Origin: Sinorhizobium sp. 8-89
GTDB taxonomy: Bacteria; Pseudomonadota; Alphaproteobacteria; Rhizobiales; Rhizobiaceae
Direction of reading: 5' to 3'
Length of the DNA: 64,000 bases
Assembly (NCBI RefSeq): GCF_030124325.1
Contig: NZ_JASKLR010000010.1
Coordinates: 112,045 to 176,044, forward strand
The notes under the pieces are model-generated. The model made no database searches and was not told where the DNA came from. It saw nothing but the letters and a program-made list of their open reading frames with translations. A program made the position numbers and the translations under genes. Positions 55,178-64,000 of the stretch are shown in pieces; positions within the stretch are counted from its first letter, which is position 1, and every line of letters begins with the position of its first letter.

Positions 55178-56013
55178 GCGTTGCCCACTGCAGCAACGCC
55201 GGGCTTGAACAGGCCGGCCGGCGAAAGCGTGAAGATTTCGCAGCCGTCCGCCGTGACGCCGATCGTGTGTTCATATTGCGCCGAGAGCGAACGGTCGCGC
55301 GTGACGGCAGTCCAGCCGTCAGAGAGAACCTTCACATGCGGACGGCCGAGATTGATCATCGGCTCGATCGTAAAGATCATGCCCTCGCGCAGTTCGGGGC
55401 CCTCATTGGCGCGACCGTAGTGCAGGATATTCGGAGCGTCATGGAACAGCCGGCCAACCCCGTGGCCGCAAAAGTCACGCACCACCGAACAGCGCTCCGA
55501 CTCCGCGTAGGCCTGGATGGCCTCGCCGATCGCACCGGTGCGTGCGCCGGGCCGCACGGCCGCGATGCCGCGCATCAGACATTCGTGCGTGACATCGAGC
55601 AGCCGTTCCGCGGCACGCTTGACCTCGCCGACAGGATACATGCGACTGGAATCGCCATGCCAGCCATCGACGACATAGGTAACGTCTATATTGACGATAT
55701 CGCCTTCGCGTAGGGGCTTTTCGTTTGGAATGCCATGACAGACGACGTGGTTGATCGACGTGCACGACGATTTCGTGTAGCCGCGATAGTTCAGCGTCGC
55801 GGGAAGCGCGCCGTGATCCATGCCGAATTCGAAGACGAAACGATCGATCTCTTCTGTCGTCACGCCTGGCCGTACGCGGGGCACGAGTTCGTCCAGGCAA
55901 CGCGCCGTCACCTGACAGGCCTTGCGCATGCCTTCGAAACCATCCGGTCCGTAGAGCCGGATGACGCCGGTGTTCTTGTACGGGGCAGCGCCGGCCTCGA
56001 TATAAGTTACCAT
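55174..56013 (-). CDS. map: Methionine aminopeptidase type I
   Basis: Removes initiator Met from nascent proteins. The 279-residue protein shows all five metal ligands of the pita-bread fold: Asp in [21 protein letters not shown] (two), His in [14 protein letters not shown], Glu in [11 protein letters not shown] and Glu in [10 protein letters not shown]. The substrate-site His lies in [15 protein letters not shown]. It is coupled to radC and preceded by sfsA. Confidence 0.95.
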   Translation of the reverse strand: MVTYIEAGAAPYKNTGVIRLYGPDGFEGMRKACQVTARCLDELVPRVRPGVTTEEIDRFVFEFGMDHGALPATLNYRGYTKSSCTSINHVVCHGIPNEKPLREGDIVNIDVTYVVDGWHGDSSRMYPVGEVKRAAERLLDVTHECLMRGIAAVRPGARTGAIGEAIQAYAESERCSVVRDFCGHGVGRLFHDAPNILHYGRANEGPELREGMIFTIEPMINLGRPHVKVLSDGWTAVTRDRSLSAQYEHTIGVTADGCEIFTLSPAGLFKPGVAAVGNA

Positions 56014-56042
56014 TCCAGAGCTTTCATTGTTTCAAGCGCATG

Positions 56043-56762
56043 TCATAAATCAGCGAAGGCGGGTTCGTCCACTGTCATCGCCCCCGTCGGCACTATTTGC
56101 GAGGGCGATATCGCGCATTTGATGGCATAGGCTTCGACGCCTCTCATGGTCGCCCGCTCGAATGCACGAGCATAGACCGGATCGAGTTCGCGGCATATGC
56201 GGAACACATCGCAGTCAGGTCTTTGGACAAGATAGAGCATGATTGCGCGGTGGCCTGCCTCCACCATGTCGCCGAGTTCTTCGAGGTGCTTGGCGCCGCG
56301 CTCAGTCGGGCTATCGGGGAATTCGGCGAGACCCCGGTCACGGCTGAAGTGGACGTTCTTGACCTCCACATAGGCAAGACCCTTCGTCGGGTCGCTGAGA
56401 AGGATATCGATCCTGGAATTGCGGCCGTATCTCTGCTCGCGCCGAAGTGTCTCGTAAGTGTGAAGATTCCCCACGAGTCCAGCGGCGATCGCTTCCTCGG
56501 CAAGCCGGTTCGGCAGTCCGGTGTTGATGCCGACGAGCGTTCCGTCTGCTTCGACGATCTCCAGCATATGGCGGTATTTCCGTGTCGGACTGTCATGCTC
56601 GGAGAGCCAGATCGCCGATCCCGGCGTTGTCAATCCGCGCATCGAGCCGGTGTTCGGGCATGAGCCGGTGATCCTCGTTCCGTCGCCGAGAACGGCGTCG
56701 AACAGGAAGCGCTTGTAACGTTGCACAAGCGTAGCTGGAACGAGCGGATTGGAGAAATTCAC
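56043..56762 (-). CDS. sfsA: Sugar fermentation stimulation protein homologue SfsA
   Basis: SfsA is a putative DNA-binding regulator or nuclease-like protein. The GTG start at 56762 gives 239 residues, the usual family length, beginning [24 protein letters not shown] after Met. It also places the start 13 nt after the phaC stop. The track frame from TTG 56816 would overlap phaC. Conserved blocks are [23 protein letters not shown] and [11 protein letters not shown] ... [16 protein letters not shown], a PD-(D/E)xK-like arrangement (ID, EVK). Confidence 0.88.
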   Translation of the reverse strand: MNFSNPLVPATLVQRYKRFLFDAVLGDGTRITGSCPNTGSMRGLTTPGSAIWLSEHDSPTRKYRHMLEIVEADGTLVGINTGLPNRLAEEAIAAGLVGNLHTYETLRREQRYGRNSRIDILLSDPTKGLAYVEVKNVHFSRDRGLAEFPDSPTERGAKHLEELGDMVEAGHRAIMLYLVQRPDCDVFRICRELDPVYARAFERATMRGVEAYAIKCAISPSQIVPTGAMTVDEPAFADL

Positions 56763-56775
56763 CGTATGGATCCGA

Positions 56776-58623
56776 TCAGGCCCGGGCGCGAACGTAGGAA
56801 CCCGGCGCTTCTTCAAGCGAATTGAGCGGGCCGCCGGGCTTTCGGGCCGGAACGCGTTTCCTGTCGAGCTTTTCTACCCAGCTGTGCCAATGCGGCCACC
56901 AGGAGCCAGGTGTTTCCTTCGCCTTGCTCAACCATTCGTCGATGTCGCCCTTGGCAGGTCCACCGGTCCAGTAATGATACTTGCTCCTGTCAGGCGGGTT
57001 GACGACACCGGCGATGTGGCCCGAGCCTGACAGGACGAACGTCACCTTGCCGCCGAAGCAACTGCTGCCGAGGAATACCGATTTGGCGGGCGCGATATGA
57101 TCCTCCTTCGTCGCCAGATTGTAGATCGGGATCTTGACGTCAGCGAGCGATACTTTCCGGCCGGCCAGGACCATCTCCCCTTTGGAGAGCTTGTTCTCCA
57201 GGTAGCAGTTGCGAAGATAGAACGAGTGGTTGGCTGCCGGCATCCGCGTTGAATCGGAGTTCCAGTAAAGCAAGTCGAAGGGCAGGGGCTCCTGCCCCTT
57301 GAGATAGTTGTTGACGAAATAAGGCCAGATCAGTTCCGAGGCCCGGAGCATATTGAAGGCGGTGGCCATCTTCGAGCCTTCCAGATAGCCGGTCGCACTC
57401 ATATTCCGCTCCACCTGGCGGATCTGGTCATCGTCGACGAAGACCTTGAGGTCGCCCGCATAGGTGAAATCCACTTGCGTCGTGAAAAGCGTCGCCGAGC
57501 GGATACGATCCTCGCCTTCGGCGGCGTGTAGCGCCAGCGTGGCCGCAAGCAATGTGCCGCCGACGCAATAACCGATGGCGTTCACCTCGCGCTCGCCGGT
57601 CGCCTGCTCGATGGTGTCCAGAGCAAAGCCGATTCCTTCGCGCGCGTAGGCCTCCCAGTCCTTCGAGGCATGCCGCTCATCCGGATTGACCCAGGAGATG
57701 ACGAACACGGTGTGGCCCTGATCGACCGCCCATTTGATGAAAGATTTCTGCGGGTTGAGATCGAGGACGTAGAATTTGTTGATCCACGGCGGGCAGATCA
57801 GCAAGGGCCGCTTGAGCACGGTCTCGGTGCTCGCCTCATACTGGATGACCTGGCAGACATCGCTCTGGGCGATCACCTTGCCGGGCGTGATCGCGATGTT
57901 TTCGCCGATGGCGAACTTGCTCGTATCCGTCTGCCGCAACTTGAGATCACCGCGCCCGGCCGCGATGTCTTCCGCGAACATCTGCATGCCCCTCACGAGA
58001 TTGGCGCCGTTTGACGCCACGGTTTCGCGATAGAGCTGCGGGTTGGTCGTGATGAAATTGGTCGGCGAAAGAGCGCTCGATATCTGACGAACGTAGAAGG
58101 CCGCCTTGTGCTTGGTGTGGTCATCGAGCCCTTCGGCATCGTTGACCATTCTCTCCGCCCAGTCCGAGGTCACCAGGTAGGCCTGGCGAATGAAGTCGAA
58201 GAAAGGATTCCTCACCCAGTCCTCGTCCGCAAAGCGCTTGTCGGTGCGCTCGAGACTTGTCGGATCGGTCGCGATGTCACCGGCCATGCGCTGGAGGCTG
58301 CGCGACCAGATGTCGAAAAAACTGCCCATGAGATGTGTCTGGGCTTCCAGCGTTCGACGCGGATCGGAGAGCCAATACTCCGATATCTTGGACAGCGTCT
58401 TGACCATATCGGAAACGGGCTCGGCGAAAGTATCGCTCTTCTCGCCGGCTTCGCGCGGGGCAAGCCATGCAGAGGCTGCCTTGCCGAGTTGTTCTGCTGC
58501 GCGGGCCAGATTGACGGCCAGGCTTTCCGGGTCCTTCACGATGTAGGGCTCGACCGATTTCGGATCAAAGCCGGCAAAACCGCTCTTAGCACCGCCGTCC
58601 TCGGCCTTCCTGTCTGCTGTCAC
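56776..58623 (-). CDS. phaC: Class I poly(3-hydroxybutyrate) synthase
   Basis: Polymerises (R)-3-hydroxybutyryl-CoA into PHB granules, carbon storage important in free-living rhizobia. The 615-residue protein has the lipase-like box GYCVGGTL with the catalytic Cys near residue 352, [38 protein letters not shown], the Asp region [17 protein letters not shown] and the catalytic His region [13 protein letters not shown]. The GTG start at 58623 is followed by MTADRKAED. No phaR/phaP/phaAB lie nearby. Confidence 0.95.
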   Translation of the reverse strand: MTADRKAEDGGAKSGFAGFDPKSVEPYIVKDPESLAVNLARAAEQLGKAASAWLAPREAGEKSDTFAEPVSDMVKTLSKISEYWLSDPRRTLEAQTHLMGSFFDIWSRSLQRMAGDIATDPTSLERTDKRFADEDWVRNPFFDFIRQAYLVTSDWAERMVNDAEGLDDHTKHKAAFYVRQISSALSPTNFITTNPQLYRETVASNGANLVRGMQMFAEDIAAGRGDLKLRQTDTSKFAIGENIAITPGKVIAQSDVCQVIQYEASTETVLKRPLLICPPWINKFYVLDLNPQKSFIKWAVDQGHTVFVISWVNPDERHASKDWEAYAREGIGFALDTIEQATGEREVNAIGYCVGGTLLAATLALHAAEGEDRIRSATLFTTQVDFTYAGDLKVFVDDDQIRQVERNMSATGYLEGSKMATAFNMLRASELIWPYFVNNYLKGQEPLPFDLLYWNSDSTRMPAANHSFYLRNCYLENKLSKGEMVLAGRKVSLADVKIPIYNLATKEDHIAPAKSVFLGSSCFGGKVTFVLSGSGHIAGVVNPPDRSKYHYWTGGPAKGDIDEWLSKAKETPGSWWPHWHSWVEKLDRKRVPARKPGGPLNSLEEAPGSYVRARA

Positions 58624-58835
58624 CCGGCGTCCTCCACAGCATCTTATCTGTTTTGCGTTTTTACATTCTGCCCGAAAATGATTACAAGAGCTAGAGCGTT
58701 CAGCTTTCCAATGGAATCACAGGAAGCAAGTAAATCGCTTTGAATTCAAGTGGTTAAAGTGTCATCGGCATGTCTTTTCGAGGCGTGTGGTGCACTGATC
58801 CATCCTCGCGCCGCAAAACAGGGGTCATCGCCAGC

Positions 58836-59141
58836 ATGCTTGTCGTCGGAAAACAGGGCTCCATTTCTTGGGTTTTGGGTTTGCTCCTTGCGGGCACCCT
58901 TGCCGGATGCAGTTCGACAGCGGAACTCGCCACGTATCCTTCAGTCTATGGGCAAAAGCCGGCCGCCACCCAGCAAATGACCGACGAGGAGGCGGTTTCG
59001 ATGCAGTCTCAGTTGACGGCGCTTGGTGCTGCCCGCAAATCCGGCGCGATTTCCGAGGCCGAATACCAGCGGCGCTTGAAGGAATTGCAGTTGCTGGCCG
59101 AGCAGCACGGTGCCGATACGCTGAAACAGATCGAGAATTAG
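58836..59141 (+). CDS. Small lipoprotein with SHOCT-like C-terminus
   Basis: A 101-residue protein with a signal peptide and lipobox LLLAGTLAGC. A short linker (SSTAELATYPSVYGQKPAATQQM) and a helical tail SQLTALGAARKSGAISEAEYQRRLKELQLL follow, the tail resembling a SHOCT module. Function unknown. ATG 58836 was chosen because it places the signal peptide at the N-terminus; an upstream frame starts at 58770. It diverges from phaC. Confidence 0.8.
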   Translation: MLVVGKQGSISWVLGLLLAGTLAGCSSTAELATYPSVYGQKPAATQQMTDEEAVSMQSQLTALGAARKSGAISEAEYQRRLKELQLLAEQHGADTLKQIEN

Positions 59142-59266
59142 CGCTTGCCTTTCACGTGATTTGGACGCAAAGCGTTCAATGGCCGTGATGACGGCCATTC
59201 ACCACCGCGTTTGCTTTCGCGAAAGCCGAACGGCTCGTGGAGGCTTGCGCCAAGCGAGGTTTGGAG

Positions 59267-60484
59267 ATGGAAGAGTTTCATAAAGTCCGGCGTTTGCCGC
59301 CCTATGTTTTCGAACAGGTCAACCGTTTGAAAGCAAGCGCGCGAGCGGCCGGTGCTGACATCATCGACCTCGGCATGGGCAATCCGGATCTCCCCACACC
59401 GCAGTCGATCGTCGACAAGCTTTGCGAGGTCGTCCAGGACCCGCGCACGCATCGTTACTCCTCGTCGAAGGGCATTCCGGGGCTGCGCCGCGCTCAGGCC
59501 GCCTATTATGCCCGCCGCTTCGGCGTCAAGCTCAATCCCGAGACCCAGGTCGTCGCGACGCTTGGCTCGAAGGAAGGCTTCGCCAACATGGCGCAGGCGA
59601 TCACCGCACCCGGCGATGTCATCCTCTGCCCGAATCCGACCTATCCTATCCACGCCTTCGGCTTCCTGATGGCAGGCGGCGTCATCCGCTCCATCTCGGT
59701 CGAACCCGATGACAGCTTCTTCGCGCCATTGGAGCGGGCCGTACGGCATTCGATCCCGAAGCCCTTGGCGCTGATCCTCAACTACCCGTCGAACCCGACG
59801 GCGCAGGTGGCCACACTCGACTTCTATAAGGAGGTCATCGCCTTTGCGAAGAAGCACGACATCATCGTGCTCTCGGATCTCGCCTATTCGGAAATCTACT
59901 TCGACGATGCGCCGCCGCCCTCCGTGCTGGAGGTGCCGGGCGCGATCGACGTGACGGTCGAATTCACCTCGATGTCGAAGACGTTCTCCATGCCCGGCTG
60001 GCGCATGGGCTTTGCCGTCGGCAATGAGCGGTTGATCGCAGCGTTGACGCGGGTCAAGTCCTATCTCGACTATGGTGCTTTCACACCCATTCAGGTTGCC
60101 GCGACACAGGCGCTCAACGGCGATGGCAGCGATATTGCCGAGGTGCGCAACATCTACCGGCGCCGGCGCGACGTGATGGTCGAGAGCTTCGGCAAGGCGG
60201 GCTTCGAGGTGCCACCGCCGCCGGCGACCATGTTCGCCTGGGCAAAGATCCCGGAGAAGTTCCGTCATCTGGGCTCGCTCGAGTTTTCGAAGCTCCTCGT
60301 CGAAAAGGCGGACGTCGCCGTGGCGCCCGGTATCGGCTTCGGCGAGCAGGGCGACGACTACGTCCGGCTGGCGCTCGTCGAAAACGAACACCGGATTCGA
60401 CAGGCGGCACGCAACATCAAGCGCTTCCTGTCCTCGGCGGACGAGACGATGCACAACGTCATCTCGCTTAACGCACACCGCTAG
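59267..60484 (+). CDS. Class I/II PLP-dependent aminotransferase (AlaC/LL-DAP-aminotransferase type)
   Basis: A 405-residue fold-type I transaminase probably acting on alanine, aspartate or diaminopimelate precursors. It shows IDLGMGNPDLPTPQSIVDKL, YSSSKGIPGLRRAQAAYYARRFG, ILCPNPTYPIHAFGFLMAGG, NYPSNPTAQVA, the PLP-binding Lys238 in FTSMSKTFSMPGWRMGFAVG, and VAPGIGFGEQGDDYVRLALVENEHR. Start MEEFHKVRRLPPYVF has a Shine-Dalgarno GGTTTGGAG. Lying 81 bp upstream of hom, it may feed the aspartate-family pathway. The exact substrate is not decided. Confidence 0.9.
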   Translation: MEEFHKVRRLPPYVFEQVNRLKASARAAGADIIDLGMGNPDLPTPQSIVDKLCEVVQDPRTHRYSSSKGIPGLRRAQAAYYARRFGVKLNPETQVVATLGSKEGFANMAQAITAPGDVILCPNPTYPIHAFGFLMAGGVIRSISVEPDDSFFAPLERAVRHSIPKPLALILNYPSNPTAQVATLDFYKEVIAFAKKHDIIVLSDLAYSEIYFDDAPPPSVLEVPGAIDVTVEFTSMSKTFSMPGWRMGFAVGNERLIAALTRVKSYLDYGAFTPIQVAATQALNGDGSDIAEVRNIYRRRRDVMVESFGKAGFEVPPPPATMFAWAKIPEKFRHLGSLEFSKLLVEKADVAVAPGIGFGEQGDDYVRLALVENEHRIRQAARNIKRFLSSADETMHNVISLNAHR

Positions 60485-60565
60485 GAAGTCGGATAAATAC
60501 CGATAACCACCAAACCAGAATAGCCCTGCCGCACTGGCGGGGCCTCTACATGTTAGGAACTTGCT

Positions 60566-61888
<1,323 letters not shown>

Positions 61889-61919
61889 TCGCCGCTCGGC
61901 ACATTAAATCTGTTGAGAA

Positions 61920-61960
61920 ACGGCTCCGACGGGCTTCTGACCCGCCGGAGCCGTCTTCAT
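61920..61960 (+). terminator. Candidate terminator between hom and recJ
   Basis: ACGGCTCCGACGGG pairs with CCCGCCGGAGCCGT around CTTCTGA, with one mismatch. The downstream tract is only CTTCAT, so termination strength is uncertain. Confidence 0.5.
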
Positions 61961-62020
61961 GCGGGTTCTTCCAGCCTGAAATGTCCGCTAAGAACAGGGG
62001 ACTGCAGGCGGGCGAATAGC

Positions 62021-63823
62021 ATGGACGTATTGGCGGATCCGATCCAACGGGCATTTCTCGGCGTGGAACGCTCGGTCAGCGGGCAGCGCTGGGTGTCACG
62101 TCTGGATCAGGCCGGGCAAAATCGGGCACTCGCGATCAGCCAGGTCCACGGCTATTCCGAGATGATTGCCCGCGTGCTCGCCGGCCGCGGCGTAGCGCTT
62201 GACGATGCCGCCGCCTTTCTCGACCCGACGCTCCGCTCTCTGATGCCGGATCCGGACACCCTGACCGACTGCCGCAAGGCGGCCGAGCGGCTGGCACTGG
62301 CGGTGCGCCGCCGCGAGAAGGTTGTGATATTCGGGGATTATGACGTCGACGGCGCTGCCTCCTGCGCGCTGATGGTCCGATTCCTGCGCCACTTCGGCAT
62401 CGAAGCCGAGATCTACATTCCCGATCGCATCTTCGAAGGTTACGGTCCGAATCCGCAGGCAATAGAGCAACTGCTCGACAACGGTGCCGGCCTTATCGTC
62501 ACCGTCGATTGCGGTTCGACCAGTCACGAGTCGCTCGCTGTTGCCGCCGGACGCGGCGTCCACGTCGTCGTCATTGACCACCATCAGGTGGGCTCTTCCC
62601 TTCCGCCGTGTCATGCGCTTGTCAATCCGAACCGCGAGGACGACTTGTCCGGGCAGGGGCATCTCTGCGCCGCAGGTGTTGTCTATCTCGTGCTCGTCAA
62701 CACCCTGCGGGCGCTGCGCGGCCAAGGGGACCCGCGCACCGCTTCATTCGATCTGTTGTCGCTGCTCGATCTTGTCGCGCTGGCAACGGTCTGCGACGTC
62801 GTACCGCTCAAGGGGCTCAACCGCGCCTATGTCGTCAAAGGCCTGATCGCCGCGCGGCATATGGGCAATCCGGGGCTCGCGGCGCTTCTTCGAAAGGCTG
62901 CCATCGGCGGCCCTGTGACGCCCTATCATCTTGGATTCCTGATCGGCCCGCGCATTAATGCGGGTGGGCGTATCGGCGATGCGGCTCTCGGCAGCCGGCT
63001 GTTGACGCTTGACGATGCCGCAGCGGCGGAATCGATCGCGGGCCGGCTCGACGAGCTTAACCGCGAGCGCCAGGCAATGGAGGCGGCGATGCTCGCCGAA
63101 GCCGAAGCGGAGGTGCTGGCGGAGTATGGGACTGGCGAGGCGGCCTCGGTGATCGTCACGGCGCGGGAAAACTGGCACCCGGGCATCGTCGGGCTCATTG
63201 CCGCGCGCATCAAGGAGAAGTTCCGTCGGCCGGCCTTCGCGATTGCCTTTGACCCGAGTGGGCGAGGGACCGGCTCGGGGCGTTCGATCAACGGTTTCGA
63301 CATGGGCAGGCTGGTGCGGGCGGCGGTCGAGAGCGGTCTCCTCGTCAAGGGTGGCGGCCATGCAATGGCGGCCGGCCTGACCGTCGAGCGCGCGAACCTC
63401 GGCAGGCTTCGTCAATTCTTTGAAGAGCGTGCCGAAACTGTCGTGCGCGATCTGGTTTCCACCGAAACGCTGAAGGTCGACGGAGCACTTGGGGCGTCGG
63501 GCGCGACGATCGAGCTGGTCGATCTTCTGGAGCAGGCCGGTCCCTACGGTTCTGGGCATCCGCAGCCGATCTTCGCCTTTCCGCAACACCGGCTGCGCGA
63601 CTGCCGGCAGGTCGGCTCCAATCACGTCAAGGTAACGCTGGAGGGCCAGGATGGCAGCCGGATCGACGGTATTGCCTTTCGCGCCACGGAAACGCCGCTG
63701 GGCGACTTCCTGCTCGGCAGCCGCGGCTCGACCATTCATGTCGCTGGATCGGTTTCGGCGGATCTTTGGCAGGGAACCCGCCGCGTCCAACTGCGCGTGA
63801 CGGACGCCGCAAAGGCCACCTGA
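62021..63823 (+). CDS. recJ: Single-stranded-DNA-specific exonuclease RecJ
   Basis: A 5'-3' exonuclease in recombination and mismatch repair. The 600-residue protein has DHH motifs VVIFGDYDVDGAAS (Asp near 105), IVTVDCGST and VIDHHQVG (near 186), GPRINAGGRIGDAALGSRLL, and the DHHA1 motif VKGGGHAMAAG near residue 443, then an OB-like tail. Start MDVLADPIQRAFLGVE was chosen over the longer frame from 61913, which crosses the hairpin. Confidence 0.94.
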   Translation: MDVLADPIQRAFLGVERSVSGQRWVSRLDQAGQNRALAISQVHGYSEMIARVLAGRGVALDDAAAFLDPTLRSLMPDPDTLTDCRKAAERLALAVRRREKVVIFGDYDVDGAASCALMVRFLRHFGIEAEIYIPDRIFEGYGPNPQAIEQLLDNGAGLIVTVDCGSTSHESLAVAAGRGVHVVVIDHHQVGSSLPPCHALVNPNREDDLSGQGHLCAAGVVYLVLVNTLRALRGQGDPRTASFDLLSLLDLVALATVCDVVPLKGLNRAYVVKGLIAARHMGNPGLAALLRKAAIGGPVTPYHLGFLIGPRINAGGRIGDAALGSRLLTLDDAAAAESIAGRLDELNRERQAMEAAMLAEAEAEVLAEYGTGEAASVIVTARENWHPGIVGLIAARIKEKFRRPAFAIAFDPSGRGTGSGRSINGFDMGRLVRAAVESGLLVKGGGHAMAAGLTVERANLGRLRQFFEERAETVVRDLVSTETLKVDGALGASGATIELVDLLEQAGPYGSGHPQPIFAFPQHRLRDCRQVGSNHVKVTLEGQDGSRIDGIAFRATETPLGDFLLGSRGSTIHVAGSVSADLWQGTRRVQLRVTDAAKAT

Positions 63824-63904
63824 TCGCATTCGTCGCGATAACCGCCCCAACCTTCCAAATCAGCGACTTGGAAGAGAAACCTCAATGAGTTTGTGAAGAG
63901 AGAA

Positions 63905-63980
63905 TGGCACGCCCAACGGGACTCGAACCCGTGTTTCCGCCGTGAAAGGGCGGCGTCCTAGACCGCTAGACGATGGGCGC
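63905..63980 (-). tRNA. tRNA-Glu (anticodon UUC), CCA encoded
   Basis: On the minus strand GCGCCCA pairs with TGGGCGT as the acceptor. The D-arm is GTCTAGCGGTCTAGGAC. Anticodon stem CCGCC/GGCGG encloses CTTTCAC (TTC; complement GAA at 63944-63946). The T-arm is ACGGGTTCGAGTCCCGT, with discriminator G and encoded CCA. The intergenic space to recJ (63824-63904) holds nothing else recognised. Confidence 0.96.
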
Positions 63981-64000
63981 CCAAGACGAGGTGGCTTATA

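Overview
The window is GC-rich, densely coded alphaproteobacterial chromosome. A protein recognisable as ExoR, the periplasmic Sel1-repeat regulator of succinoglycan and flagella in rhizobia, places it in Rhizobiaceae, most likely Sinorhizobium/Ensifer. Supporting signs are fused SecDF, tatABC beside scpAB and serS, class I PHB synthase, DUF1127 micro-proteins, a PopZ-like protein and several copies of a rhizobial intergenic mosaic repeat. It looks like core chromosome: no transposase, prophage, CRISPR array, plasmid gene or defence island was seen.

Layout. 1-2.5 kb: end of lpxA, then lpxI and lpxB (lipid A), facing gltA (citrate synthase). 4-11 kb: comEC-like gene, exbB-exbD without tonB, an isoaspartyl-methyltransferase-like gene and tolC. 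11-17 kb: popZ-like gene, valS, a FadL-type porin. 17-24 kb: exoR, xthA, a PLD-type cardiolipin synthase, erpA, dgt, argS. 24-30 kb: a 998-residue SPOR-domain membrane protein, nagZ, scpA, scpB. 30-39 kb: an orphan ABC ATPase, tatABC, serS, surE, pcm, an unknown rhizobial protein, a LysM/LytM lipoprotein and a DUF815 ATPase. 39-46 kb: yajC, secDF, an Mth938-domain gene, a squalene/phytoene-synthase-like gene, a small membrane protein and trmFO.

46-50 kb is the most unusual stretch. It holds two DUF1127 genes, then about 1 kb without protein genes. On the minus strand this carries two tandem small-RNA genes, each with three hairpins whose loops show CCTCCTCCC (anti-Shine-Dalgarno; alpha-r14/cuckoo/CcsR type). 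A DUF2157/GDYXXLXY membrane pair and tRNA-Leu(UAG) follow. 50-64 kb: tig, sthA, a CorA-like transporter, radC, map, sfsA, phaC, a small lipoprotein, an alanine/aspartate-type aminotransferase, hom, recJ and tRNA-Glu(UUC).

Many genes serve the envelope: lipid A, TonB energisation, TolC export, Tat and Sec export, peptidoglycan recycling and division, cardiolipin and exopolysaccharide control. The rest is translation (valS, argS, serS, trmFO, tRNAs), chromosome maintenance (scpAB, recJ, radC, xthA, PopZ) and central metabolism. Starts were chosen from Shine-Dalgarno spacing and family length and are stated where they differ from the longest frame. All functional calls rest on motif recognition by eye, without database searches.
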